Source of the DNA: Isotricha intestinalis
Lineage: Eukaryota > Ciliophora > Litostomatea > Vestibuliferida > Isotrichidae
Reading direction: 5' to 3'
Length of the DNA stretch: 36,020 bases
NCBI GenBank assembly: GCA_023807065.1
Contig: JAJJLU010003715.1
Coordinates: 1-36,020, forward strand
Position 1 is the stretch's first letter, and each line of letters begins with the position of its first letter. Shown piece by piece: positions 9,498 through 20,938 of this stretch. Made by a program: the position numbers and the translations under genes. A model generated the notes under the pieces. That model had not been told where the DNA came from, ran no database searches, and worked only from the letters and a program-made list of their open reading frames with translations.

Positions 9498-10757
9498 TTA
9501 TATATTCTTATTACTATATTCTCCATTTAAAATATTATTGATTTCCTTTCTCATAGTATTTAAAAATAAATCATATTGAGAAGTATTTAATTTCATGCTT
9601 TTTCCAGGATTATGTTCATAATCAAAAGGATCTTCAATTGGAAATGCAATATGTTCTTTAGATATTTTTTTTTCATAATTATTTATTGAAATTAAATAAT
9701 CATGTTCATATTTATAAGCATAAAATTCAAAAAATTTAACAATCAATTCACCTACACTTTCAATATTTTCTTTATTATTATTTATAATTTTCAAATAATT
9801 GTTTATTTTATCCATATTATCTTCAAAATAAATATTAGTTACTATTTTTTTTCCATTATGATAATATTCATAGTTTATAATTTTATTTTCAATTTTTTGT
9901 AAATTTGGTAAAATTTTAGGTTCAATTTGAGTTTGTAAAAAATAAATAATCATAATTAAAATAGCATAACTACTTAAAAATTTATCAAAAGCACCATAAA
10001 TATGATTTTTTTTAATCCAATATTTAATAAAGATTCCCATTATATGAAATCTTTGATCAATTAAAGAATAAATTCTAATTAATTTAGTATTATAAAATGG
10101 TAACATTGTATGAACAGTAATATCAATATTAATTCCAGTTTGATAATCTATTACTCTTAATAATGAATATCTTGTATTTATTTGTAAATTTTCACAATTT
10201 CCAAATTTTTTATTCATTATTTCATTTCTAATTTCTTCTAAATACATTGAAAAATTTTCTATTGAACTATTGTTTGGAACAACCGAAATATCTATATCTC
10301 CATCTTCTATTAAAAAATTATTCATTATACTTCCATAAGCTTGAAGTAAAATCACTTGTAAAGAATTTTGCTTTAATATCTCTAATATTATTTTTGTATA
10401 TTTATTATATAATTCTATGTACATATTTTTTTTTAAAGAAATTGATTTATTCATTTGCTGATATATTGGTAATATTATTTGTTTTTCAAATTGATTTATT
10501 CTTTCTTTTATTAAATTTGGGTTATCATGTTCTAAATTTTTTAATTGTGTATATTCTCCTTTTAAAGCTTCTGAAGAATAATTGTAAAAAGAAATTTGAT
10601 TTTGGATTTTGAAATTGTTATTTTGATTATAAAAATTTTGATAATTACTTTGGTTAACAAAGAAATTATTTTTTTGATAAATATTTGTTTTTTGATTGCT
10701 ATTATTAATCGGGAAATTTGGGATTGTCTTTTGATAAAATTGATTTATTTTTGACAT
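9498..10757 (-). CDS. Non-canonical poly(A)/poly(U) polymerase (Cid1/Trf4-like)
   Basis: 419 residues. Residues 1-60 are Asn/Gln-rich and disordered. The catalytic core has the nucleotidyltransferase signature QAYGSIMNNFLIEDGDIDIS: Gly142-Ser143 and metal-binding Asp154 and Asp156. The third Asp is Asp212 in GINIDITVHTMLPFYNT, as in Cid1-type enzymes. A PAP-associated domain follows and ends with IEDPFDYEHNPGKS (374-387), the family's usual nucleotide-recognition stretch. These enzymes add A or U to RNA 3' ends and steer RNA decay or maturation. Sequence alone does not tell poly(A) from poly(U) activity. No zinc finger or RNA-binding domain is visible, so a partner may supply specificity. Starts 122 bp from a divergent gene. 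Confidence 0.9.
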   Translation of the reverse strand: MSKINQFYQKTIPNFPINNSNQKTNIYQKNNFFVNQSNYQNFYNQNNNFKIQNQISFYNYSSEALKGEYTQLKNLEHDNPNLIKERINQFEKQIILPIYQQMNKSISLKKNMYIELYNKYTKIILEILKQNSLQVILLQAYGSIMNNFLIEDGDIDISVVPNNSSIENFSMYLEEIRNEIMNKKFGNCENLQINTRYSLLRVIDYQTGINIDITVHTMLPFYNTKLIRIYSLIDQRFHIMGIFIKYWIKKNHIYGAFDKFLSSYAILIMIIYFLQTQIEPKILPNLQKIENKIINYEYYHNGKKIVTNIYFEDNMDKINNYLKIINNNKENIESVGELIVKFFEFYAYKYEHDYLISINNYEKKISKEHIAFPIEDPFDYEHNPGKSMKLNTSQYDLFLNTMRKEINNILNGEYSNKNI

Positions 10758-10879
10758 TTTATAGATGAAATAAATAATTTTTTGAATAATTAAAAAATAA
10801 TAAAAAAAATAAAAAAAAAATACTATAATAAAAAATATGTTTATTAAAATTTAATTTTTGTTTAAATTGTATAAAAAAA
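10758..10879. promoter_or_regulatory. Short divergent promoter region
   Basis: Only 122 bp separate the ATGs of the minus-strand nucleotidyltransferase gene and the plus-strand tail-anchored gene, so both promoters must sit here or overlap. The sequence is A/T homopolymer runs with no recognisable box. Confidence 0.45.
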
Positions 10880-11320
10880 ATGAATAGTGTAACTACAACA
10901 AGAGATGTTTCAATTCCTCAAAAATTTATGAATGAACAAAATTTAAATGATACTTTAAATTTATCTAAAGATATTGAAATAATTAAAACAAGTCCTGGAG
11001 TAATTGATAATTCTATTATTAATGGAATTAAAAGTTTTGATTTAATATTTACTAATAAAAATGAAAAATCTAAAAATGAAAAACAAAAATTAAATTTTAG
11101 CTTTAGTAATTATAATAAAAGAATATTAGATACAGAGCAAAACAATATAAATGTTATTAAAGATATTGATATAAATGTTTCAATTGTTAATAGTAATAAA
11201 AATGTTTTAATTAATAAGTATACTTTTCAAAAATGTTTAGGTTATATTGTAGTTGTTATTGTATTTTTTATTGTTTTAATTTCAATTGGGATGCTATTTT
11301 ACAACATATTCTTTAAATAA
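10880..11320 (+). CDS. Tail-anchored membrane protein, unidentified
   Basis: 146 residues. Residues 1-117 are hydrophilic. Residues 119-144 form one strongly hydrophobic helix (GYIVVVIVFFIVLISIGMLF), leaving about two residues after it, which is classic tail-anchor topology with the body in the cytosol. No N-terminal signal peptide. A stretch TSPGVIDNSIINGIKSFDLI lies mid-protein, and a short segment just before the membrane might be helical. SNAREs have this layout, but I do not see a convincing heptad SNARE motif with a central Gln or Arg. Insertion into the ER or another organelle by a GET-like route is inferred from topology only. TAA stop; no intron evident. Confidence 0.75.
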   Translation: MNSVTTTRDVSIPQKFMNEQNLNDTLNLSKDIEIIKTSPGVIDNSIINGIKSFDLIFTNKNEKSKNEKQKLNFSFSNYNKRILDTEQNNINVIKDIDINVSIVNSNKNVLINKYTFQKCLGYIVVVIVFFIVLISIGMLFYNIFFK

Positions 11321-11582
11321 TAAATAATTAAAGTAATAAATCACTTTTTTTATTTTCTTATAATTGAAATTTTAGTTTAATTTCTTTTAAAAAAATATTT
11401 TGAACTATACATAAAAAATCTTCATTGTTTCTAAAAAAACTATATTTTATTTTTTTGGCGATTAATTTGTGAAAAATAAATTGTTGAAAGTAATAACAAA
11501 TATAATTTTTTTTTCCCCTTTTTAATTAAAATTTCAGTTTTAACATTTTAAAAAGTTAGACAATCAAAAATAATCAAAATTT

Positions 11583-12240
11583 AAGGTATACTAAAACGAA
11601 TTCCTGCGGAATTTATTTTTGAACTTATATTATATGAATTTTTGATGTCATAACTTCTTTTTGCAAGATATATTGTTTTTGAAGGATATCTTATTAGGCT
11701 ATTCTTAAATCTTTTTATTTTTTAAATGATATTTTTTTTTTTTATATCTAGCCGAAAAAGCTTTTAATTTAATTAAGTCAATTACATAAAAATTTAAAAA
11801 AGGAGGAAAAAAAAATAAATTAATTTACTCTTTAAAATCTTTTCAAAAAAATTTAATTTCCATTTTTCAGTAATTTAAAAGAAATCAAATTATAAATTTA
11901 TTAATAAATATTCAAATAATAAAAAACTAATATTAACTCAATATATTCATTTTTAAATTAAAAAGTCAAACATTCCTTGAAGAAAGGTAAATATAACTTT
12001 TTTATTTAAAAAAAATCTCAGAATACTTAGGATAATTATTTTTTAATTTCAAATTTCCCTCTAATAGTATATGTTTTTATAAATTGATTTTCTTTGGAAA
12101 AAAATCTATTTTCTTCTCAACATGAAATAATTATTTTTTAATCTGATTTTTATGGTTTCTTTAATTTGAAATAATTTTTTCATAGATACTACAAATTTAT
12201 TATAACTAATTATTATATAGTTATTTTTAATTTTTAACTT
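11583..12240 (-). pseudogene. Relic sequence downstream of the TmcB-like gene
   Basis: On the minus strand several coding-like segments follow one another: IKETIKIRLKNNYFMLRRK near 12170-12090 with TAG/TAA/TGA interruptions, VIDLIKLKAFSARYKKKK near 11780-11730, and, after a slip in a 12-A run, NSLIRYPSKTIYLAKRSYD continuing to a final TAA near 11582. All share the strand of the large gene just upstream. They may be the decayed 3' portion of a longer TmcB-like gene or a separate gene. No domain recognised. Confidence 0.35.
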
Positions 12241-12309
12241 TATTCATTATTATTCATTAAAATTAATTTAATATTTTATTATTATAAAAATATATACATC
12301 ATTTATATG

Positions 12310-15300
12310 TTAACTATAATAACTCTAAATATCCCTAAATATATATTTATATTACTTTTAATATTCTCAATAATTTATTTAAATTTTTATTAGTTCCATC
12401 AACATGATCAATAATAAAAAATTTAATAATACAAAAAAATACCACTTCTAGAAATATATTTCCAAGTAAGAAAAATAATAAAGTATATAAATGAATTTTT
12501 AATTTTTTTGTTAAAACAATATCCAAATAATAATCACTTAAATAATTTTTATAAGGTCTATAAATAATTAAAATTTGAGAAGATAATTCACATAAATCAT
12601 TCATATCATATTCTGGAAAATCTGTAATATGTTCACTATTAATTAATAATAATTTCAATATTGAAAAATAAAGTACATCCATATAAATTTCTTCATTTTT
12701 AAATTCCATAATATTTATATGATTACAAAAATTAATCATTTGTTCCAAATAATTTTTATCAGGATATGACTGAATAATTTTATTAAATCTTTCATTATTT
12801 ACATTTTGGAAAAAAGTATCACAATTAAAATCAATTATTTCTGAATCAATTGGATTCGAATTATCATTTTGTTTTTCTCTTCTTTCTGCCAAATAAATTT
12901 CTTGTTGATTACTGAATAATTCTAGAAAAAAATTTGAATTTTCATCAATTTTAAAGTCTTTTTTATTGTCAAATAAACTTGATAAAGTTATATATAAAGA
13001 ATGTTCTGGAATTTTAATATATTGTAATAATTGAATTACTCCTACCATAACATAAGTTAAATTTTCTGAATAAGAAGAATTTTCTATAATTTTCATTAAA
13101 TTCTTTAATGTATTAAATGAATTATTTGATATTTTTATAAATATTAAACAATAAATTAGAAAAATTATTGTCATTGTAAATACTATTATTAAATATTTTT
13201 TCATTATAAATAATAAAGAATATGAATCTGGAAGATCAAAAATCTCTATTTGCTTTTCATTAATTTCATTTTTATGTTTTTTATTTTCTTGTTTTTTCAT
13301 ATTTTCTGATAATTTAATTAATATTTCCATTGGAGGTTTACTATAAAATTTTACTAAATCTTTTATTAAATTTATCCTCTCTATTAATTTTTCGTTATTT
13401 AATTGATTTCTTAATAAAGTTTCCATCATTGAAATTCTCTTATCTATTATTTTATGAAAGTAATTTAATAATAAAAGACAACTTGACATAATAAATAAAT
13501 TTGATATTATTAATGCAATTATAAATATTATTAAACTTACTTTATTATATTTTAATTGTTTATTTGAATTTTTTTCTATATTTTCTTGTAAAGAATAATA
13601 ATGATTTGAATAATCAAGATAAGTGATCATAATTTCATAAATATAAATTTGAGTATCTGATAATAGTTCAGAAGAATTATTAATAAGTATTTCAGTTGGA
13701 TTAAAATTTTCATCAACAATAATTCGATAAATGTTAAAATTTGAAAAATCATTATTGGTAGTCATAATTAATTTATTAATAAAAGTTTTCATTAAATAAT
13801 CAAATCTTTTAGGAGCTAATTTATTTAAAATTAAAGAATTATTATTATAAGATAAATACATTTCATTTCTTAAAGTACTTGAATATTCTGAAATTTCTTT
13901 AACTCCACATTTTTCAATATCTGTTTTTAAATTATTAAATAATGAAGTAATGTCTTCCATTTTTAAATATAATTCTAAAGAAATTATTTTATTAAGTTCT
14001 TTAAAAGAATCAAATTTAGATATATATTTTGATAGAAATTGATTACAATTATTATTATTTTCACAAATTTTTAATAAAGATAAATAAGATACCATTAAAT
14101 TTAAAAGAAATCTATTAAAAATATAAGTATTACTATATAATTTCATCTTTCTTTTTAATTTCAAATTAAGGAAATTTTCATAAATTAAGCAAAAAACAGA
14201 AATAATAATTAAAAAAATATTAAAAATAATAATAATATAATTCCTATTATGATTACTATTAGAAGTATCAATTTTTTTTCTTCCAACATTAGTATTAATA
14301 GAAAATAAAGTTGAAGAAACACTTTGTTGAGAAGCTTGAGATTTAGTGTCAAAAGCGAAAGAAGAATAAAGAGTATTAAAATTTTGAATATTTTTATTTG
14401 CTTCTTTATTTTTATTATTTTTACTTATACTTTGAAAATCTTCATCTTTTAATTGCCAATTAACAATAGATTTTTCTTTTCTAATTGTAATTCCTTTATT
14501 TTCACTTTTATATTGTTTAATTGAATAAAAACAATTTTCATAATCTTTATCAAAAATTGAGAATAAATATATAAATTGATATCTTGTTCTTTTTGTTCTT
14601 ATTAAAGCAGTTTGATTTAAATGTTCTATTAATTGATTAACTATTTTTATTTCTTCTGGATTACAAATTGATTCTAATTTCTTTATTTTTCCATAAATAT
14701 AAGAACAATATTTAGTTAAATCATACATGAAAGTATTTTCATCTTGTAAAAAATCATTTAATTCTAATCTTATATCATATCTATTTAATATTGTTAATAA
14801 ATTTTTATTTATAAACATAATTTTTTCTAAAGAATTACTTAAAGTTAATATTATTTCTTTTTCTGAGTGAATATATTTTTTTGTTACAACTAAAATATCT
14901 TTTCCTAATCTATAAGTTCCATCAACATAAGCAATATTATCTTCAAATTTAGGATAGATTAAATATTCATAAACAAATTGTTTTAAATCATGAAATTTAT
15001 TCCATACAATAAAATGGAATTTTTGAGGAGAAAAATTACGATTATTTTCTATTTGAGACTCATCATTAAAAAATTTATCAATTCCTATTTTTTGAAATTC
15101 TTGTGGAATTAAATGATCAAAAGATCTATTCCAATATATATTTAAATCTTTTCCTATTTTTACTATTTTACTTGTTCTATTTACTAAATCTACTTTTATT
15201 TTTAAAACTTTTTCATTATTATAATATTTATCTAACACTTCTTCATACATTCCAATATCTCCTGATATTAACATTAATCCTGAAAGAGAGAATATTTTAT

Positions 15301-17026
15301 TTAATAAACCTTCTAAGATTATTCTTAATAAAAGTTTTTGATATTCATTTTTTATTGAATTTGTTATTATTTGCTGATAAGAATTTTTTAAAATAAATTC
15401 AGTTTTTGCAACATTAGAAGAAAAAGAAATAAAGTCAATTGGGTTTTTTGTAAAATCATTTGATAAAAATTTTTCTAAATCTTTTATAAATTCTGTTATT
15501 TTATTAAATGTTTTAAATATTGATTCATTATAAAATAACATATTATTATTTTCTATCATTGAATGTTTATGACATAAAATTTGATAAAAATATCTTAAAT
15601 TTATATAATGAATGTAATTTGTTAATTTTAATTTACCTAAAATTTTTCTAATTTCAAAGATTAATTGAAAATAATTGTTGACTTCTGACATTAATTCCAT
15701 AAATATTTTACTAATATAGTAATAAAACAAATTTAAATTTTTATTATAATTTGGTTGTTCAGAATATTGTTTAAATTTAATTCCGAATTTATTAAAAAAA
15801 ATAAATTTTAATTCTTTTTTAATATTTTTTATACTATTGGATAATATTCTTTTTACTTCAACATTATTAAGAATAACAGTTTCATCTTCTCCAACGAAAG
15901 TTGAATTTTTTTTAATTAACTGTGCTACTTCATTATCTCTAATTTTATTATTAAAACAAATATTTCTTAATAAATAATTAAAATGAGGAGTTTGATAATA
16001 TTCACATAATAATTCAAATTGTTGTATTATTTGTTTATTATTATCTTCCATTGGAGTTCTTATTAAAGTATAGTATTTTTGTTTAATTGATTTATAAGTG
16101 ATTAATAAAGGAATAATAAAACTTACAATAATATAAGCTATAAAAATATATGAATCATCAGCAACCAAATTGAATATTAAATTAAATGTAAATAAACAAA
16201 TAAAATTAATGAAAAAAAATCCATAAAATATTCCTATTATATTATAAATTGGTTCAATAAAGAACTTTATAGTACCAATTATTGGTATTATAATCATTAT
16301 TATATTAAAAAAATAGCAAATTTTATCATCATCAATGTTATATTCAAGTGATAAGGCAAGTTTTAAAAAAGTTAAACAAACATCTCCAGTTAAAATAAAT
16401 TTATCATCATAAATATATTTATTTTCAAGATCAAATTTAATACATAATCTAAATGATATAAAATAATCTATGTTTAAATAAATAAAATAGAAAAAGATTA
16501 ATGACATTAATATAAGAACAAAATAATTTTTAGATTTACATAAATATGCTATAATTATATCATACAAAAAAAGAGAAATACAACGAAAAATAAAATGGTC
16601 ATATAAATTTATTAAAAATATTTTTAGTAAAAAAAAACAACCTTTTCTTTTTTTAATATTATTAATATTTCCATATTTTGTTTTTTTGACTAAAATTACA
16701 AGAAAAAAAAATAAATCATAAAATAATAAAATTATCATAACAATGAAAAGTAAATATAATGGGTATAAATCATTAGTGTTTCTTAAATTTCGAAATCTCC
16801 TAAAATAAGAAAGGTTATAAATTCTTTTCATATTTTTTTTTTCAATTATTTTTGAAGAGTAAGATTTTTCTATTCCTTTAAAATAATTTTTTACTCTTAT
16901 TGGATTTGCCATACAGTCTATTAATATAGGGAAAAATTCTATTATCTTTATTATTATAATAAAAGGTTTATTTGTTATGCTATATTTTATTAAAGTAGTA
17001 AAATATAAAAATTTTGCATCATCCAT
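12310..17026 (-). CDS. Giant multi-pass TmcB-like protein with PAS-like region
   Basis: 1,559 residues in one exon from ATG 17026 to TAA at 12347, or about 1,561 if a 31-nt intron (12325-12355) is removed, giving a TAA at 12310-12312. Hydrophobic segments: about 19-38, 87-113, four or more between 128 and 315, then about 925-948, 1160-1192, 1275-1298 and 1512-1539. Residues ~590-760 resemble the PAS-like part of TmcB/TmcC proteins (NIYWNRSFDHLIPQEFQKIG and a following sensor-like stretch). TmcB-like proteins are expanded in ciliates and trichomonads; some trichomonad members carry a C-terminal cyclase. None is seen here, so this one may sense or signal without its own enzyme. Family assignment is from pattern memory, moderate. 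Confidence 0.7.
12325..12355 (-). other. Candidate 31-nt intron at the 3' end of the TmcB-like gene
   Basis: After the last strongly coding codon (AAA, Lys1557) the sequence starts GTAATATAAAT and reaches GGATATTTAG 31 nt later. Its length and ends match the better-supported introns at 20969-20999 and 19231-19258. Splicing would replace Val-Ile-stop by Ser-Tyr-Tyr-Ser-stop. An inner TTTAG at 21 nt is an alternative acceptor. The effect on the protein is tiny, so support is weak. Confidence 0.4.
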
Positions 17027-17199
17027 TTACTTTTTATTTTTAATTGTATTTAAATATTTTTAGTTTATTTTCATTAAATTTACTTTAAAAAATAAATTAT
17101 ATTTATTCCCTAGTAAAACAGAAATTTAGTATATATATAATTAAAAAACGTTAAAAGTGGAAAAAAATATCTTTTCATTTAAAGAAACAAAAACATTTA

Positions 17200-17348
17200 G
17201 TAATATTTAAAAATATCCAACACAACAAAATTTGATAAAAGTATAATGTAATATGGAAAGTTTGGAAAACTTAACAAAGAATAATGATATTAGCTTATAG
17301 TTCTTCTATTCTTGTAGAAAGTGAATTATTTTATTTCTCTAAAATCAT
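17200..17348 (-). pseudogene. Possible short gene relic
   Basis: Minus-strand ATG at 17348: MILEK, TAA, NNSLSTRIEEL, TAA, ANIIILC, TAA, VFQTFHITLY. All three stops sit where Gln would fit, and the middle part looks like a coiled-coil heptad. Too short to be sure it is not chance. Confidence 0.25.
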
Positions 17349-17818
17349 ATAATAACAAATAGAATTATGTTTGTATTAATAATTTTTTTATAATTCAAAA
17401 GATAATAAAATATTAATAAGGAAGAAACAATATACACAATTTTGATTATATAATTCTAAAAAAATAAATATAATTAATAATAATATAAAAAATGAGGTAA
17501 ATCTAACAATTAAAAGTTAAGGTTGTAAATGAGAATATATATATATATAATTATGATAATAATTATTAAAGTAGAAAAAGTTCTAACACAAATTCCTATA
17601 ATTTAACTTTTTATAGTATTTCGGATTTTATATCAATTGTTTAACATTATTTCTTAAAAAGCTTTTATTATGTTTTTTTCATAAAAATTTTAATTATAAA
17701 CAATTGTTTCAATATTTTTATTTTAATGATGCATTATTGTCTTTTATTAAATTTATAAAAAATATTTTAATAAATAAAATTCAGAAATATTTGATTTTTA
17801 AATAATAAAAATAAATAC
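17349..17818. other. AT-rich spacer
   Basis: Contains a short (TA)n stretch near 17535-17550. No gene that I can support. Confidence 0.4.
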
Positions 17819-19304
17819 TTAAATTCCAAAATTATTAATTAACCAAGAATTAAAAGATACACCATTATCACAAAATAAATTATCATTTTGAATTTTTAAA
17901 GTTACATTTTTAGTTAGTTTATTATTTTCAAAAGAATAAGTAATTGCATTTATTTGATCAATTTTAACATTATCAATGATTTGTTTTGAATATAAATCAT
18001 TGACATCTCTTTCAATTAAACTTACAATTAAATTTCCTAATTCAATATTATCTTTTATATTTTCTTCTGAAAAATTGTTATCATCAAAATTTTCATTTTG
18101 ATTATTATTTTTTTCATTGTTTTCGTCGTTTTTATTCTCTTGAATATTTAATAATTTTTTTAATTTATTTTTTTCTTCATTATTTAATCCACTTGTATTA
18201 AAAATATCATATCCTATATTATTTAATTTTAATAAAATTTCTGTTAATGTCTTTATATCATTTTTATCATTTAAATTATCATTTTTTTCTTCTTCATTAG
18301 TAATATTTAATTTATTTCTTAATTCTTGTGTTTCTTTTTTTATTTTTTCTATTTCTTTTGATAAATTGTTTTTTTCTTCATTTATGATATCAATATCTTT
18401 TTTTAATTCTTTATTTTTTTTCTGCAAATCGACTCTTCCTTTATAAATTTCTTTTTTAAGTATTTTATAATCTTCATAATATTTTTTTGCTTTTTCTCTT
18501 ATTTCTTCATTATTATTATTTAAAGCCATTAAATTTTCATTATAAAGATTAGATGATTCAATAAATTTATCATATAATAATTTATTTATTTGTTTTAATT
18601 TTTCAATATCTTTAGGTAAAAAAGTTTCAAAATCAGAAGAAATTAAATCTTTTAATTTTTGAATATAATCATCATTAATTATAATGTCTATTTCTTTTTC
18701 TTTTTTTTCTTCTTCTTCATCCTCAATTAAACTTATTGATAAATCTGATAAATCATCATCAAATTGGTTCTTAATTTTTAAATCATTTATATTATCATTT
18801 GGATTTGTATGGTTATTGTTATCTGAATTTAACTTTTTTTGATTGATTTTTTTATTTTGCTCTTTTTGATTATTTTCTTTTTTTAAATGTTCTATTGGTT
18901 CTAATAAATTTATCCTTACAAAAATTTTTGGAGTTTCTTGAGATTCTAAAATTAAATCATTTTTAAATGATTTAAATAAAGTTAAATACACATATTTTTC
19001 AATTTTTAATTGATCACCAATAAAATATTTTTTTAATATATTTAATTCTCCTTTTGCAATTTTAGAAAATTTTTTATTTTGTTTTTTCAATATTATCATA
19101 TTTATAACTTGCTTTTCTTTTAAAAAATTTGGAGTTAATAAAATATTAAAATCTTCACTTTGAGGATATTTAATTCTATATTTTTTATCATCATAACTCA
19201 AATCTATAACAATATTGTCAGATTCCAATTCTAAACTTTATAAAGATATTTTATTTACTTGAAACAGATAATTTGTCAAAACGAATTAAGACTTTAGTTT
19301 CCAT
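17819..19304 (-). CDS. C2-domain/coiled-coil protein, two exons
   Basis: Two exons on the minus strand: 19304-19259 and 19230-17819. The large frame has no usable ATG. Removing the 28-nt intron 19258-19231 joins METKVLIRFDKLSVS to KLESDNIVIDL in frame, giving 485 residues. Residues ~1-125 look like a beta-rich C2 domain (RFDKLSV start, IAKGELNILKKYFIG, ending IFVRINLLEP), which usually binds membranes or partners. Then come an Asn/Lys linker, an acidic patch (SLIEDEEEEKKEKE), a coiled coil (~205-325) and a globular C-terminus ending NSWLINNFGI. C2 plus coiled coil is common in ciliary and basal-body proteins of protists; that role is inference. Divergent from the SKP1-like gene. Confidence 0.8.
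19231..19258 (-). other. 28-nt intron
   Basis: Minus strand, starts GTAAATAAAA and ends AAAGTTTAG. Removing it links an upstream ATG exon to the open frame with phase kept (codon split A|AA). Without it the C2 gene has no ATG start. Confidence 0.8.
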
Positions 19305-19741
19305 TTAAATAAAAATAAATTTTAATTTTTATTAATTTATTTAAAAAATTTTAAATAAAAAATAAATGAGAGAAAAAAGATATATTAAATATTATTAATT
19401 ATTCATTTAATTGTTTTTTCAATTTTATATTTTCTTGATAATCATAACAAGTCAAAAAAGAAAGATAATTATTCAGACTGGTAGACAAATTATAAAATAT
19501 ATTATTAAGAAGTTAATTTAAGAAATAAATTATTTTCCCTAATTTTTATCATTTTTATCATGAAAAACTTAAATTTTCCTTGAATAACTTTATTTGAATA
19601 AAATATTAAATTATAATTAATCCTATAAATTATAATAAAATCAATAATTTAATATAGTATATTTGATATAAGTTTTTTTAAAATTAATTTTTTGTCTTTT
19701 TTTTGGTAATATTTATTTTATTTAAATTTTTAGTTTTAAAA
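19305..19741. promoter_or_regulatory. Divergent intergenic region between C2 and SKP1-like genes
   Basis: 437 bp between the two ATGs, with both promoters presumably inside. Just before the SKP1-like ATG (19704-19732) the + strand reads GGTAATATTT...TTTTTAG, which looks like a possible 5'-UTR intron. No other motif. Confidence 0.35.
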
Positions 19742-20359
19742 ATGGAAGTTGATGATGAAATAAATTTAAATGAGGAAAATTCAAATAATAACAACAATAT
19801 TAATAATAATAGTAAAAATAATAATATTACTAATAATTATACTAAAGATAATATTACTGATGATGAGAATTCATTGTTTTTTTTTTCAAATTTTGAAAAA
19901 GATAAACGCTTAACAGTATCAAAACAAATAAAAAATTTAATTCCAAATTTAAATATTGAAGTTCAAGTAATTTCATTTAATATTCCTTTTGAATATTTAC
20001 TTTTAATAAAAGAATATTGTGAACATCATAATTTTATAAAACCAAATCCAATAACAATGCCTCTTCCTTACAATGATTTTTCAAAATGTATTAAAGATAA
20101 ATGGGATTATAATTTTATAATGAAATTAAATATTAAAGAATGTTTAGAATTTGTTAATTATCTTGAAGAAATTAATTGTGAATCTTTATATTCTTTATGT
20201 TGTGCTAGAATTGGTTTTTATTTTAGATGTGAAAATATTAAAAAAATTAAAGCTGATTTTAATTTACCTGTTACTAAATTTACTAATGAAGAAAAAGAAA
20301 AAATTATTTCAGAAAATCCATGGATGAAAGATATTATTCAATATGATAAAAATAAATAA
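19742..20359 (+). CDS. SKP1-like SCF ubiquitin ligase adaptor (divergent)
   Basis: The ATG at 19742 gives 205 residues; the frame is open upstream but has no earlier ATG. After an Asn-rich leader (~1-45) comes a BTB/POZ-like fold with the SKP1 layout: a strand/helix region ending IKEYCEHHN, a linker, then DKWDYNFI (the WD-x2-F motif), helices containing LEEINCESLYSLCCARIG, and the C-terminal SKP1 motif FTNEEKEKIISENPWMKD that holds F-box proteins. SKP1 links the cullin of SCF ligases to F-box substrate receptors in nucleus and cytosol. The Asn-rich leader and the sequence divergence suggest a lineage-specific paralogue. Family call strong; whether it binds cullin cannot be told from sequence. 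Confidence 0.87.
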   Translation: MEVDDEINLNEENSNNNNNINNNSKNNNITNNYTKDNITDDENSLFFFSNFEKDKRLTVSKQIKNLIPNLNIEVQVISFNIPFEYLLLIKEYCEHHNFIKPNPITMPLPYNDFSKCIKDKWDYNFIMKLNIKECLEFVNYLEEINCESLYSLCCARIGFYFRCENIKKIKADFNLPVTKFTNEEKEKIISENPWMKDIIQYDKNK

Positions 20360-20442
20360 ATTATATTTTGAAATTCATTTTTTAATTATTAATTGATAAA
20401 AACTGTTTTCTAAATTTTTAGAAAATCATTATTATTTTTAAA

Positions 20443-20637
20443 TGAATATATTATGTCCATATTATAATATGAGAATTGCTAAATTACGTTATTACATTTA
20501 AATTAATATTTTATATAAATTATAAACTTGAAATTATATATATATCTATAAAGGAAAAAGAATAAATCTCCAAAATAATAAGTTAATTTTAAATGAAATA
20601 TTAACTATACTAGTAAGAAGATAAATATGATATAATA
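20443..20637 (+). pseudogene. Possible gene relic
   Basis: An ATG at about 20443 opens MNILCPYYNMRIAKLRYYI before TAA. The frame then continues with TAA/TGA interruptions and a clean 30-codon stretch containing YKGKRINLQNNKLILNEIL. Cys, Pro, Arg and Gly codons are unusual for the spacers, but chance remains possible. Confidence 0.25.
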
Positions 20638-20938
20638 TAAATATGATTTAAATGTATATTTTCAATGTATCAAATTAAAATTATTTTCTAATTTGTTTTA
20701 AACATTTTTATTGCTTTAACACCTAATCAAGAGGAAAAAAGAAAAATGATTTGATTTTATTATAATAAAAATTATCTATATTATCCTCCTTCTTTTTTTC
20801 CAAAAAATATCATTTTTTTTTATATTTTCTTTATTAAAGTTAACTTTTATTTGAAAAAATATTTATTTCCCGTAAATTAATATATTATGAATTTATAATA
20901 TCTTTTTAAAAATAATTTTAAATTAAATTTTAAAAATC
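20638..20938. other. AT-rich spacer upstream of the intron-containing gene
   Basis: Nothing that I can support beyond a likely promoter just before 20939. Confidence 0.4.

Noticed and set aside
10247..10612. 121-codon + strand frame
   Set aside because: Antisense shadow of the nucleotidyltransferase gene, whose catalytic motifs confirm the minus strand.
15103..15396. 97-codon + strand frame
   Set aside because: Lies wholly antisense inside the TmcB-like gene and is Leu/Phe/Tyr-rich, as expected for the complement of Lys/Asn-rich coding DNA.
19703..19741. Upstream start for the SKP1-like gene at a TTG
   Set aside because: TTG is not a normal eukaryotic start and the 13 added residues are hydrophobic and absent from SKP1; ATG 19742 fits.
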